Shown in pieces: positions 24,816 to 38,514 of a stretch of 64,000 nt of DNA. Numbering within the stretch: position 1 is the stretch's first letter; each line of letters begins with the position of its first letter. A program made the position numbers and the translations under genes. Source of the DNA: CADEFQ01 sp050185195 (GTDB lineage Bacteria > Pseudomonadota > Gammaproteobacteria > Steroidobacterales > Steroidobacteraceae); the NCBI GenBank assembly GCA_050185195.1, contig JBFWZQ010000009.1:62001-126000 (forward strand). Reading direction: 5' to 3'. The notes under the pieces were generated by a model. The model was not told the origin of the DNA. It made no database searches and was given only the letters and a program-made list of their open reading frames with translations.

Positions 24816-26468
24816 CATTTCGCGCGCGTGGTCGCGCGCCTTGCCGGTGATTTCGATGCCCCCGAGCATGCGCGCGATCTCTTCGACGCGTGCGTCGGGC
24901 TCGAGGGCGACGAGTTGCGTGCGGGTCGTCTTGCCGTCGGTCAGCTTGCTCACGCGCAATTGGTGATGCCCTTGTGAGGCCACCTGCGGCAGGTGGGTGA
25001 CGCACAGCACCTGCCCCCGATCGCCCAGCGCGCGTAGTTCGCCACCGACGATTTCCGCCACAGCGCCACCGACCCCCGCGTCCACTTCGTCGAAGATCAT
25101 GCAGCGGCCCTCGCGGCCCGCCCGCGCGACCTGCACCGCGAGCGAGAGGCGGGCGAGTTCGCCGCCCGAGGCGACCTTGGCGAGCGGCCGCAGCGGCTGG
25201 CCGGGATTGGCCGTGACGCGAAATTCGATCTGGTCGAGGCCGTGCGGCGCGGGTTCGGGGGAGTCGAGCGGCGAGACGTCGATCTGGAAGCGCCCGCCCG
25301 CCATGCCGAGCGCCTGCATGCGCTGCGTGATTTCCTTCGACAGCGATTTCGCGGTCGCCGTGCGCCGCGACGACAATTGTGCGGCGCGGGTGCGCCACGC
25401 GGCGAGCGACTCCGCCTGTTCCTTGCGCAGCGTGGCGAGTTGCGTGTCGGCGTGCTCGAGGCCGGCGAGTTCAGCCGCCAGTTGCGCGAGGCGCGCCGGG
25501 AGTTCCGACGTGGCGACCCGGTGCTTGCGGGCGAGGTCCTCGAAAGCCGCGAGCCGCCGTTCCACCTCGCCCTGGCGATTCGTGTCGTGGTCGAGTGTTT
25601 CGGCGTAGTGCGACAGCTCGCGTGCCGCTTCGCGCAGGTTGATCAGCGCTTCTTCCACCATGGGGGCGATGCCGCCGAGGCGCGGGTCGTGCACGCCGGC
25701 CGCCTTCAGGGCGGCCAGCGCGCGGCTCGTCGAGGCGTGCGCGTTGTTTTCCTCGGCCTCGTAGAGCAGCGCGATCGCTTCCTGCGCCGCCTCCACCAGC
25801 CGGCCGCGATTCGCGAGCCGCGTGCGTTCTTCGGCGAGCTGCGTGAGCTCGCCGTCCTTCATGTCGAGCGCCTCGAGTTCGCGCACCTGGAACTGCACGA
25901 GTTCGGTGCGCGCGTCGCGGTCGCGCACGCGGCCTTCGAGGTCGAGGCTGCGGTTCAGCAGGTTGAGCCACACCCGCTGCAGGCCCGCGACTTCGCCCGC
26001 GAGGGCCTCGAGGCCGCCGGAGGCGTCCAGCAGCTCGCGCTGCGAGGCCGGGCGGACGAGCGACTGGAACTCGTGCTGGCCATGGATGTCGACGAGCAAC
26101 ACGCCGACCTCGCGCAGCAGCTGCACGGGCACGGACTGGCCGTTGAGGTAGGCGCGGCTGCGTCCGTCGCCGGTGACCACGCGGCGGATCGTGAGTTCTT
26201 CGCCCGCGTCGATCGACTGGTCGCGCAGCAGGCGCGCGAGCGCGCCGGTCGGTTCGCCGAGGTCGAAGCTCGCGCTCACCTCGGCGCGCTCCGCGCCGTG
26301 TCGCACGACCTCGGCGCCGGCGCGACCGCCGGACAGCAGCTGCAGCGCGTCGACGATGATCGACTTGCCCGCGCCGGTCTCGCCGGTGAGCACGGTGAGG
26401 CCGGGGCGGAACTCGATTTCCGCCGCGTCGATGATCGCGAAATCCCGGATCTGCAGGTGCGTCAGCAT
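24759..26468 (-). CDS. recN: DNA repair protein RecN
   Basis: RecN is an SMC-like ATPase that acts early in double-strand-break repair. The 569-residue product has an N-terminal Walker A motif (GETGAGKS, about residues 32-39), a long coiled-coil middle (about 150-365), an ABC signature region (KVASGGELARLSLAVQ) and Walker B (IFDEVDAGVGG), with the THLPQVAS switch region after it. The ATG at 26468 gives the expected MLTHLQIRDFAIID start. It follows nadK by only seven bases, so they form an operon. The 3' end runs 57 bp into the convergent fur gene. Confidence 0.95.
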   Translation of the reverse strand: MLTHLQIRDFAIIDAAEIEFRPGLTVLTGETGAGKSIIVDALQLLSGGRAGAEVVRHGAERAEVSASFDLGEPTGALARLLRDQSIDAGEELTIRRVVTGDGRSRAYLNGQSVPVQLLREVGVLLVDIHGQHEFQSLVRPASQRELLDASGGLEALAGEVAGLQRVWLNLLNRSLDLEGRVRDRDARTELVQFQVRELEALDMKDGELTQLAEERTRLANRGRLVEAAQEAIALLYEAEENNAHASTSRALAALKAAGVHDPRLGGIAPMVEEALINLREAARELSHYAETLDHDTNRQGEVERRLAAFEDLARKHRVATSELPARLAQLAAELAGLEHADTQLATLRKEQAESLAAWRTRAAQLSSRRTATAKSLSKEITQRMQALGMAGGRFQIDVSPLDSPEPAPHGLDQIEFRVTANPGQPLRPLAKVASGGELARLSLAVQVARAGREGRCMIFDEVDAGVGGAVAEIVGGELRALGDRGQVLCVTHLPQVASQGHHQLRVSKLTDGKTTRTQLVALEPDARVEEIARMLGGIEITGKARDHAREMLGLARRAVRAAAVPVKNK

Positions 26469-26475
26469 GTCGGTG

Positions 26476-27384
26476 TTACCGCTGGTGGACGTGGCCGCCG
26501 CGGCCCCAGTGCAGTTTCGAGCGCAGCAGGCGGTAGTAGTCATATCCTTTCGGGTGCAGCAGGCGGATCGTGAGCTCCGAGGGTCCGACGGCGAGCCGGT
26601 CGCCGGCGAGCAGGTCGGCCATCACGATGCCGTCGACCGAGACGTGCGCGCGCGTGCCCGGCCGGTCGATGAGCTGGAACTCGACCGTGGAATGGCGCGA
26701 TACGACGATCGGCCGGTCGGACAGCGTGTGCGGGCAGATCGGCGCCACGACCACCACGTCGAGCTGCGGGGCGACGATGGGGCCGCCGCAGGACAGCGCA
26801 TAGGCGGTCGAGCCGGTGGGGCTCGCCACCACGACGCCATCGGCACCGTGGGAATTGACGAAATGGCCGTCGATCCACGATTCGAAATCGAGCATGCGGC
26901 CGGTCTCGTGCTTCTGCATCACGACGTCGTTGAGCGCGAGCTGCGTCAGTCGCCCGGCGCCGGCGCCGGCGCGGTCGAGGCGGGCCTCGAGGAGCGGCCG
27001 CTCGTCGATGTCGCAGTCGCCGGCGATCGCCGCGTCGATCGAGGCGGGGATGTCCTGCGGCAGCACGTCGGTCAGGAAGCCGAGCCGCCCGCGGTTGATG
27101 CCGAGCAGCGGCACGCCGCGGTGCGCGACGAGGCGGGCGGCGTAGAGCAGGGTGCCGTCGCCGCCGATGGCGAGCACGACGGCGGCGCGTTCGGCAAGTT
27201 CACTTTCCGCGACGCGCACGACCGGCGCCCCGCCCGGGTCGAAGCCAGCGGCTTCGGCATCGTCGGCAACCAGCGCGGCGATGCCGCGCGTTGCGAGGTG
27301 GGCCGCCGCGGTGGCGGCGCTTTCCGCAACGCGCGGGTCGGAAAAGCGGCCGACGAGGGCAAAGGAACGGGGGGCGCTGGGCAT
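26476..27384 (-). CDS. nadK: NAD kinase
   Basis: NadK phosphorylates NAD to NADP, the only route to NADP in bacteria. The 302-residue product contains the GGDGT motif (about residues 74-78), the NE/D-type segment ALNDVVMQKHETGRM, the TPTGSTAY-like segment SPTGSTAYALSCGGPI and the C-terminal VDG region, all diagnostic. It is transcribed divergently from hrcA and upstream of recN, as in several gammaproteobacterial genomes. Confidence 0.95.
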   Translation of the reverse strand: MPSAPRSFALVGRFSDPRVAESAATAAAHLATRGIAALVADDAEAAGFDPGGAPVVRVAESELAERAAVVLAIGGDGTLLYAARLVAHRGVPLLGINRGRLGFLTDVLPQDIPASIDAAIAGDCDIDERPLLEARLDRAGAGAGRLTQLALNDVVMQKHETGRMLDFESWIDGHFVNSHGADGVVVASPTGSTAYALSCGGPIVAPQLDVVVVAPICPHTLSDRPIVVSRHSTVEFQLIDRPGTRAHVSVDGIVMADLLAGDRLAVGPSELTIRLLHPKGYDYYRLLRSKLHWGRGGHVHQR

Positions 27385-27497
27385 GCATCACCGGGCCATG
27401 GCAATGCGGCCCTTTTTAACATGCGGCGCGGGTGGGGCCAACGAGGAGATCGTGCACCGATTGCACGCTTTTGCGATCTCCGCTAGCGTGGTTCGAC

Positions 27498-28556
27498 ATG
27501 GCGCACGAGCAACGGGACGAACCGCTGGGCGAGCGCGCGCAGCAGCTGCTGCGCGTGCTGGTCGAGAGTTATATCCGCGACGGCCAACCCGTCGGATCGC
27601 GCGCGCTGTCGCGCGACTCGGGGCTCGCGCTCAGCTCCGCGACGATCCGCAACGTGATGGCGGACCTCGAGTCGCTCGGGTTCGTGGCGTCGCCGCACAC
27701 GTCGGCGGGCCGCATTCCGACGGACAAGGGCTACCGGTTCTTCGTCGATTCGCTGCTCAAGGTGCAGCCGCTCGACACCGCCGACGTCGCCGAGATCAAC
27801 CGCGAGCTGTCCGCCGGCAACGACGACACCAAGGCGCTGGTGGCCGCGGCCTCGCGGTTGCTGTCGAGCGTGACCCACCTCGCGGGTGTCGTCACGTTGC
27901 CGCGGGCCCAGGTGCAGGCCGTCTCGCAGGTCGAGTTCGTGGGCCTGTCCGAGAACCGCATCCTCGTGATCATGGTCTTCAACGACCGCGAGGTGCAGAA
28001 CCACATCATCCAGGTCGGGCGCCACTTCTCGCCGGACGAGCTGAAACGGGCCGCGAACTACCTGACCGAGCAGTTCCGCGGGCGCACGCTGTCGCAGGGG
28101 CGGCAGGAGATCCTGCGCCAGCTCAAGGAGACGCGCGAGCACCTGAACGAGGTGATGGGCAGCGCCATCTCGGTCGCGCAACAGGTGTTCAGTGCATCCG
28201 AGGGTGGCCAGCTCGAATACGTGATCGCCGGCGAGACCAACCTGATGGGTGTCGCGGAGCTCTCGAGCGTCGAGCGGCTGCGGCGCCTGTTCGAGGCGTT
28301 CAACGAGAAGCGTGACTTCCTGCACCTGCTCGACCAGAGCCTCAAGGCCGAGGGGGTGCGGATCTTCATCGGCCACGAATCCGGCTTCCAGATCCTCGAC
28401 GATTGCAGCGTCGTCACGGCCCCTTATTCCGCCGACAATGAAGTGGTCGGCGTGCTCGGCGTCATCGGGCCGACCCGCATGGCCTACGAGCGGGTGATTC
28501 CCATCGTCGATCTCACGGCGAAATTGCTCGGGGCGGCCTTGAATTCGCGCCGCTGA
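27498..28556 (+). CDS. hrcA: heat-shock repressor HrcA
   Basis: HrcA represses chaperone genes by binding the CIRCE operator. The 352-residue product has an N-terminal winged helix (about residues 5-75, with SGLALSSATIRNVMADLESLGF and PHTSAGRIPTDKGYR) followed by the GAF-like domain and the C-terminal dimerisation region (around SVVTAPYSADNEVVGVLGVIGPTRM). The ATG at 27498 is preferred over the upstream in-frame ATG because homologous starts begin near ERAQQLLRVLVE. A possible promoter (TTGCAC 27461-27466, 17 bases, TAGCGT 27484-27489) would give a very short leader. I see no CIRCE element before hrcA, grpE or dnaK. Confidence 0.94.
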   Translation: MAHEQRDEPLGERAQQLLRVLVESYIRDGQPVGSRALSRDSGLALSSATIRNVMADLESLGFVASPHTSAGRIPTDKGYRFFVDSLLKVQPLDTADVAEINRELSAGNDDTKALVAAASRLLSSVTHLAGVVTLPRAQVQAVSQVEFVGLSENRILVIMVFNDREVQNHIIQVGRHFSPDELKRAANYLTEQFRGRTLSQGRQEILRQLKETREHLNEVMGSAISVAQQVFSASEGGQLEYVIAGETNLMGVAELSSVERLRRLFEAFNEKRDFLHLLDQSLKAEGVRIFIGHESGFQILDDCSVVTAPYSADNEVVGVLGVIGPTRMAYERVIPIVDLTAKLLGAALNSRR

Positions 28557-28566
28557 GCCCCCATAT
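28538..28566 (+). promoter_or_regulatory. sigma-32 (heat-shock) promoter of grpE
   Basis: CTTGAA (28538-28543), 15 bases, then CCCCATAT (28559-28566), matching the sigma-32 consensus CTTGAA / CCCCATNT. The -35 box lies inside the last codons of hrcA. Transcription would start around 28575, before the grpE ribosome-binding site. Confidence 0.75.
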
Positions 28567-28607
28567 CGGGCGCGAAGCCGTAACTATCTGATTTGAGGAA
28601 AGTATTG

Positions 28608-29153
28608 ATGGCCGATGCGGACACCGGTACGCCGGAGGCGGCTGCGCCCGAGAATGGCGCCGCGGTCGGGATTTCGATCGAGGACCTGCAGGCACAGCTC
28701 GCGGCCGCCGAAGCGCGCGCCAGGCAGAGCCACGACCAGTTGCTGCGCAGCGCGGCGGAAATGGAGAACGTGCGCAAGCGCGCCCAGCGCGACATCGAGG
28801 CGGCCAACCGCTACGGCCTCGAGCGTTTCGCGCAGGAGCTCCTGCCCGTGAAGGAAGGCCTCGACCTCGCGGTCGAGAATGCCCCGAAGGCCGATCGCGA
28901 CAGCCTCGCGGCGGGCCAGCTGGCGACGCTGCAGTTGCTGTCGAAGGCCTTCGAACGCTTCGGCATCGTGGAATTGAACCCGGTGGGCGAGCCGTTCGAC
29001 CCGGCGCAGCACGAGGCGATGATGGTGCAGCCCTCGGCGACCGCCGAACCCGATTCGGTGCTCACCGTCGTGCAGCGCGGCTACGCGCTGAACGGGCGGC
29101 TGCTGCGCCCGGCGCGGGTGATCGTGGCCAAAGCCCCCGGCGAGGCCGCTTGA
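28608..29153 (+). CDS. grpE: nucleotide exchange factor GrpE
   Basis: GrpE releases ADP from DnaK. The 181-residue product has an acidic, Ala-rich disordered N-terminus, a long coiled-coil (about residues 25-75, including QLLRSAAEMENVRKRAQRD) and the C-terminal beta domain with FDPAQHEAMM and VLTVVQRGYALNGRLLRPARV. The ATG at 28608 is placed just after GAGGAAA; a TTG at 28593 in the same frame falls on that ribosome-binding site and is unlikely. A sigma-32 promoter precedes it. Confidence 0.95.
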   Translation: MADADTGTPEAAAPENGAAVGISIEDLQAQLAAAEARARQSHDQLLRSAAEMENVRKRAQRDIEAANRYGLERFAQELLPVKEGLDLAVENAPKADRDSLAAGQLATLQLLSKAFERFGIVELNPVGEPFDPAQHEAMMVQPSATAEPDSVLTVVQRGYALNGRLLRPARVIVAKAPGEAA

Positions 29154-29177
29154 ATCGGCAGGGGACGGGCCCCATTT
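29149..29177 (+). promoter_or_regulatory. sigma-32 (heat-shock) promoter of dnaK
   Basis: CTTGAA (29149-29154) overlaps the grpE stop codon. It is followed after 15 bases by CCCCATTT (29170-29177), with the same spacing and layout as the grpE promoter. The expected start is near 29186, giving a leader of roughly 33 bases. Confidence 0.78.
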
Positions 29178-29218
29178 CGGGGACAGGATTTTCAGCTTAA
29201 CGATTTGCGGAGACAGAC

Positions 29219-31171
<1,953 letters not shown>

Positions 31172-31192
31172 GAGGCGGCTCGCGCCGATCCG

Positions 31193-31223
31193 GCCGCCGC
31201 GTGCCCCGAAGGTGCGCGGCGGC
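31193..31223 (+). terminator. hairpin between dnaK and dnaJ (attenuating terminator)
   Basis: Nine-base arms GCCGCCGCG (31193-31201) and CGCGGCGGC (31215-31223) are followed by TTT. The T-run is short, so this probably reduces rather than stops transcription into dnaJ, lowering DnaJ relative to DnaK. It could also protect the dnaK 3' end. Confidence 0.55.
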
Positions 31224-31246
31224 TTTGGTGTACCAGCAGGAAACGC

Positions 31247-32392
31247 ATGTCGAAACGCGATTATTACCAGGTGCTCGGGGTGGCGAAGAACGCCGGCGAG
31301 GCGGACATCAAGAAGGCGTATCGACGCCTCGCGATGAAGTTCCACCCCGACCGCAATCCGGGCGACAAGGAAGCCGAGGAGAAATTCAAGGAGGCCAAGG
31401 AAGCCTACGAAGTCCTCTCGGATGCGCAGAAGCGCGCCACCTACGACCAGTTCGGCCACGCGGGCCTCGACGCCGCGCGACAGGGCGGCGGGCCGGGTGC
31501 CGGGGGCTTCCACGGGGGCGAGGCGTTCGGCGACATTTTCGGCGATGTGTTCGGCGATATTTTCGGCGGCGGGCGGCGCGGCGGCGGGCGCTCGCAGGTC
31601 TACCGCGGCGCCGACCTGCGCTACGGGCTCGAACTCGACCTGCATGACGCGGTGTTCGGCAAGTCCATCGAGATCGAGATCCCGAAGCTCGCCGAGTGCG
31701 AGACCTGCCACGGCAGCGGGGCGGCGAAGGGTTCGTCGCCGGTGAACTGCGAGACCTGCCACGGCAGTGGCCAGGTGCGCATCTCGCAGGGGTTCTTCCA
31801 GCTGCAGCAGACCTGCCCCAAGTGCCGTGGCAGCGGCAAGACCATCAAGAATCCCTGCGACACCTGCCTCGGGCAGGGTCGCGTGCGGCGCGTGAAAAAA
31901 CTGTCGGTGAAGGTGCCGCCCGGTGTCGATACCGGCGACCGGATCCGGCTCGGGGGCGAGGGTGAAGCGGGCCGCAACGGGGGGCCGCCGGGCGACCTGT
32001 ACGTCGAAGTCACGGTCAAGGACCATGCGATCTTCGAGCGCGACGGCGCACACCTGTCCTGCGAAGTGCCGGTCGCCTTCGCGACGGCCGCGCTCGGCGG
32101 CGCGGTCGAAGTCCCCACGCTCGACGGCCATGTCTCGCTCAAGATCCCCGCCGAGACGCAGTCGGGGCGCGTTTTTCGCCTGCGCGACAAGGGCGTGAAG
32201 CCCGTGCGGGGTGGTGCGCGGGGCGACCTCTTCTGCCGCGTCGTAGTAGAAACGCCGGTGAACCTGACGGCGGAGCAGCGCGCGCTCGTGCAACAGCTGG
32301 ATGAATCCCTGCGGAAGGGCGGCAAGCGGCATACGCCGCGCGAGAAATCGTTCTTCGAGGGCGTGAAGGAATTCTTCACGGGCGACGCATGA
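31247..32392 (+). CDS. dnaJ: co-chaperone DnaJ (Hsp40)
   Basis: DnaJ delivers substrates to DnaK and stimulates its ATPase. The 381-residue product has the J domain with HPD in KFHPDRNPGD (about residue 33), a Gly/Phe-rich linker and the zinc-binding region with four repeats (CETCHGSG twice, CPKCRGSG and CDTCLGQG). The C-terminal substrate-binding domains follow. It lies downstream of dnaK behind a hairpin, and its stop overlaps the dapB start (ATGA). Confidence 0.97.
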   Translation: MSKRDYYQVLGVAKNAGEADIKKAYRRLAMKFHPDRNPGDKEAEEKFKEAKEAYEVLSDAQKRATYDQFGHAGLDAARQGGGPGAGGFHGGEAFGDIFGDVFGDIFGGGRRGGGRSQVYRGADLRYGLELDLHDAVFGKSIEIEIPKLAECETCHGSGAAKGSSPVNCETCHGSGQVRISQGFFQLQQTCPKCRGSGKTIKNPCDTCLGQGRVRRVKKLSVKVPPGVDTGDRIRLGGEGEAGRNGGPPGDLYVEVTVKDHAIFERDGAHLSCEVPVAFATAALGGAVEVPTLDGHVSLKIPAETQSGRVFRLRDKGVKPVRGGARGDLFCRVVVETPVNLTAEQRALVQQLDESLRKGGKRHTPREKSFFEGVKEFFTGDA

Positions 32393-33138
32393 CGCGGGTC
32401 GTCATCATCGGCGGCTCCGGTCGCATGGGCCGCGCGCTGGTGGCGAGCGCCGGTGCATGCGAGGTCGAGGTGAGCGCCGTGATCGCATCCGCGCGCAGTG
32501 CCGTGGTCGGCCAGGACGCCGGCGAGATGGCGGGTGTGCGCCGCCTCGGCGTGCCGATCACGACCGACCTCGGCGCGGCGCTGGCCGGCGCGCAGGTCGT
32601 CATTGACTTCTCGCTGCCGCAGGCCGCGCGCGACCATGTGGACCAATGCGCGCTCGCGCGCGTGCCGCTCGTGCTTGGCACCACGGGCCTGCCGGAAGGC
32701 ATCGAGGCAGACCTCGCACGCGCGTCGCAGCGCATCGCGGTGCTCGTCGCACCGAACACGAGCCTTGGCATCACGCTGCTCCTCGATCTCGTGCAGCGCG
32801 CCGCCGCGGCGCTGCCGGATGAATTCGACGTGTCGATCGTCGAGGGGCATCACCGGGCGAAGAAAGATGCGCCGTCAGGCACCGCGCTCGCGCTCGGGCG
32901 CGCCGTGGCAGCTGGTAGCAAGGCCGCCGTCGACTATGCCGTGGTGCGTGGCGGGGATCTCATCGGCGAGCACACGGTGCGCTTCCTGGGCGCAGGCGAG
33001 GAGCTTTCGCTGGGCCACCGGGCGGGCGATCGGGCGATTTTCGCCCGCGGCGCCCTCCGGGCGGCGGCCTGGCTCGCCGCACAACGGCCGGGGCGCTACG
33101 CCATGCGCGATGTACTGGGAATTAAATCAGGTAGTTAG
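32389..33138 (+). CDS. dapB: 4-hydroxy-tetrahydrodipicolinate reductase
   Basis: DapB reduces hydroxytetrahydrodipicolinate with NAD(P)H on the way to diaminopimelate and lysine. The 249-residue product starts with the dinucleotide-binding motif VVIIGGSGRMGRALV and contains the active-site loop EGHHRAKKDAPSGTA, including the catalytic His and Lys. It is shorter than E. coli DapB (273 residues) but complete. The start overlaps the dnaJ stop, so it is read from the chaperone operon. A 180-bp leader region separates it from carA. Confidence 0.95.
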   Translation: MTRVVIIGGSGRMGRALVASAGACEVEVSAVIASARSAVVGQDAGEMAGVRRLGVPITTDLGAALAGAQVVIDFSLPQAARDHVDQCALARVPLVLGTTGLPEGIEADLARASQRIAVLVAPNTSLGITLLLDLVQRAAAALPDEFDVSIVEGHHRAKKDAPSGTALALGRAVAAGSKAAVDYAVVRGGDLIGEHTVRFLGAGEELSLGHRAGDRAIFARGALRAAAWLAAQRPGRYAMRDVLGIKSGS

Positions 33139-33195
33139 GCGCGAATCGGCGAGTTCGCATGAGCTTCGGTGGAGAACTTTGCGGGCCTTTTCGCA

Positions 33196-33224
33196 TGGAC
33201 ACTCCGGGCGGTGGACCTTAAACT
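33196..33224 (+). promoter_or_regulatory. sigma-70 promoter of carAB
   Basis: TGGACA (33196-33201), 17 bases, TAAACT (33219-33224): five and four matches to the two consensus hexamers at ideal spacing. Transcription would begin near 33231, leaving a leader of about 90 nt that contains the hairpin at 33262-33292. Confidence 0.55.
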
Positions 33225-33261
33225 TTGCGCGTAATCCGATTGTCGGGTTAGTCCGTGCAAG

Positions 33262-33292
33262 GCGGGAGGATGTTCGAAAGAACTCCTCCCGC
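33262..33292 (+). terminator. terminator-like hairpin in the carA leader
   Basis: Nine-base arms GCGGGAGGA and TCCTCCCGC enclose a 13-base region that itself partly pairs (GTT with AAC around CGAA). The sequence TTTGTG follows, and the carA start is 30 bases downstream. It may end the dapB transcript, or act as an attenuator in the carA leader because a promoter is predicted upstream of it. Confidence 0.55.
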
Positions 33293-33321
33293 TTTGTGCA
33301 TCTGAGCAGGGGAAAGATTTG

Positions 33322-34479
33322 GTGAGCGTACCCGCAGTACTGGCACTGGCGGATGGAACGATCTTCCGCGGCCAGTCGATCGGAGCCAAGGGCAATACCA
33401 CCGGCGAAGTCGTTTTCAACACTGCGATGACGGGGTACCAGGAAATACTCACCGACCCGTCCTATTCCCGCCAGATCGTCACCTTCACCTATCCCCATAT
33501 CGGCAATACGGGCACGACGCCCGAGGACCTCGAGGCATCGATCGTCCATGCCTCAGGCCTCGTGATCCGCGACCTGCCGCTCGCGGCATCGAACTGGCGC
33601 GCGGTCGATACGCTCGCCGAATTCCTCGAGCGCTCGAAGACGGTCGCCATCGCCGGCATCGACACGCGTCGCCTGACCCGCATCCTGCGCGAGCGGGGCG
33701 CCCAGGCCGGCTGCATCATGACCGGCGAGAAGATCGACCCCGCGGCGGCCGTGCGCGCGGCCGGCAAGTTCCCGGGATTGAAGGGCATGGACCTCGCGAA
33801 GGTCGTGAGCACGAAGCGCGCTTACCAGTGGAACGAAGGCTCGTCGTGGGACGTGGCCGGACAGCGCGCGCTGCGCGCGCACCAGCGCCTGCACGTCGTC
33901 GCCTACGACTTCGGCGTGAAGCGCAACATCCTGCGCCTGCTCGCCGACCACGGTTGCCGCATGACCGTGGTGCCGGCACAGACGAGCGCGGAAGAAGTGC
34001 TCGCACTCGCGCCCGATGGCGTGTTCCTCTCGAACGGCCCCGGTGACCCGGAGCCTTGCGACTATGCGATCGAAGCGGTGCGCCGTTTCCTCGCCACGGA
34101 CCTGCCGATCTTCGGCATCTGCCTCGGGCACCAGCTCCTCGGGCTCGCCTGCGGGGCAAGCACGCTCAAGATGAAATTCGGGCACCGGGGCGCGAATCAC
34201 CCCGTGCAGGAGCTCGAGACCGGTCGCGTGATGATCACGAGCCAGAACCACGGCTTCGCCGTCGACGAAGCGACCCTGCCGCCGAACGTGCGCGCGACGC
34301 ACCGTTCGCTGTTCGACGGCACGCTGCAGGGGCTCGCGTGGGCCGACAAGCCGGTGTTCGGCTTCCAGGGGCACCCGGAGGCGAGTCCCGGGCCGCACGA
34401 CGTGCGGCCGCTCTTCCAGCATTTTTCGCAGCTGATGGTGCGCCGCCTGCAGAACCAGCTGCGGCAGCGAGCTTCCTGA
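33322..34479 (+). CDS. carA: carbamoyl-phosphate synthase small subunit
   Basis: CarA removes ammonia from glutamine and passes it to CarB for carbamoyl-phosphate, used in arginine and pyrimidine synthesis. The 385-residue product has the N-terminal CPSase domain (with GYQEILTDPSYSRQIV and IGNTG) and a class I glutamine amidotransferase domain with the nucleophile Cys in GICLGHQLLG and His/Glu in GHPEASPGPHD. I chose the GTG at 33322 (VSVPAVLALADG), with AGGGGAAAG upstream; a TTG one codon earlier is also possible. It is followed by carB one base after the stop. Confidence 0.95.
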   Translation: MSVPAVLALADGTIFRGQSIGAKGNTTGEVVFNTAMTGYQEILTDPSYSRQIVTFTYPHIGNTGTTPEDLEASIVHASGLVIRDLPLAASNWRAVDTLAEFLERSKTVAIAGIDTRRLTRILRERGAQAGCIMTGEKIDPAAAVRAAGKFPGLKGMDLAKVVSTKRAYQWNEGSSWDVAGQRALRAHQRLHVVAYDFGVKRNILRLLADHGCRMTVVPAQTSAEEVLALAPDGVFLSNGPGDPEPCDYAIEAVRRFLATDLPIFGICLGHQLLGLACGASTLKMKFGHRGANHPVQELETGRVMITSQNHGFAVDEATLPPNVRATHRSLFDGTLQGLAWADKPVFGFQGHPEASPGPHDVRPLFQHFSQLMVRRLQNQLRQRAS

Positions 34480-34480
34480 C

Positions 34481-37701
<3,221 letters not shown>

Positions 37702-37705
<4 letters not shown>

Positions 37706-38178
37706 AACGCACTCCAATGACCCTGCGCGGCGCCGAGCAGCTGCGCGAGGAGCTGAAGCGGCTCAAGTCCGAAGAACGCCCGCGCGTGATCAAGGCGATT
37801 GCCGAGGCGCGCAGCCACGGCGACCTGTCCGAGAACGCGGAGTACCACGCGGCGCGCGAGCAGCAGGGCTTCATCGAGGGGCGCATCAAGGAGATCGAGG
37901 CGAAACTCTCGGCGTGCGAGATCATCGATCCGGCGACCATCGCCGACCAGAGCCGCGTGGTGTTCGGCGCCACCGTCGAGCTCGAGGGCGAGGCGGACGG
38001 CAAGCGGGTGACCTACGCGATCGTGGGCGAGGACGAGGCCGACATCCGCGCGGGTCGCATTTCGATCACCTCGCCGATCGCCCGCGCGCTCGTCGGCAAG
38101 TCCGAGGGCGACGTGGTGGTGGTCATGGCGCCGGGCGGCAACCGTTCGTTCGAGATCGTCGCGATCCGTTACGCCTGA
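37702..38178 (+). CDS. greA: transcription elongation factor GreA
   Basis: GreA rescues backtracked RNA polymerase by stimulating transcript cleavage. The 158-residue product has the N-terminal coiled-coil (with acidic tip in HGDLSENAEYHAAREQQ) and the C-terminal FKBP-like domain ending SFEIVAIRY. The ATG overlaps the carB stop (ATGA), so it is coupled to carAB, an arrangement seen in many Gammaproteobacteria. Its end overlaps the convergent yhbY gene by 10 bp. Confidence 0.95.
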
Positions 38179-38489
38179 TCGGCGGGCGGGGCTGCGTCGG
38201 GGATCACGATCTTCGGGTTGCCGGGCCGCGGCCGATAAAGCACCGCGACATGGCCGATGCGCGTGACGAGCGCGCTCTGCGTCGCCGCGGCCAGCCGCTC
38301 GAGCATCGTGTCGCGGTCGTCACGCTCCGCGCCACGCACCTTCACCTTGATGAGTTCGTGGTCGTGCAGGGCGCGGGCCGTTTCGGCGATCACGCCCTCG
38401 GTGATGCCGCCGCCGCCGACTAGAATGACGGGGTTCAGGGGATGCGCGAGGCCCCGCAGGTGCTTGCGCTGTCTTTCGGTCAGGTCCAT
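38169..38489 (-). CDS. yhbY: CRM-domain ribosome assembly factor YhbY
   Basis: YhbY binds pre-50S ribosomal particles. The 106-residue product is a single CRM domain: it begins MDLTERQRKHLRGLAHPLNP, has the GxxG-type loop in VGGGGITEGV and ends with AVLYRPRPGNPKIVIPD. It is divergent from rlmE with 25 bp between starts, the standard gammaproteobacterial pairing near ftsH. The gene is convergent with greA and overlaps it slightly. Confidence 0.92.
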   Translation of the reverse strand: MDLTERQRKHLRGLAHPLNPVILVGGGGITEGVIAETARALHDHELIKVKVRGAERDDRDTMLERLAAATQSALVTRIGHVAVLYRPRPGNPKIVIPDAAPPADQA

Positions 38490-38514
38490 CGGGCGATTGT
38501 AGGGCAGGAGGCGC

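Noticed and set aside
27440..27497. CIRCE operator for HrcA upstream of hrcA
   Set aside because: Only a short CGTGCA/TGCACG inverted repeat is present; the TTAGCACTC-N9-GAGTGCTAA pattern is not seen here or before grpE or dnaK.
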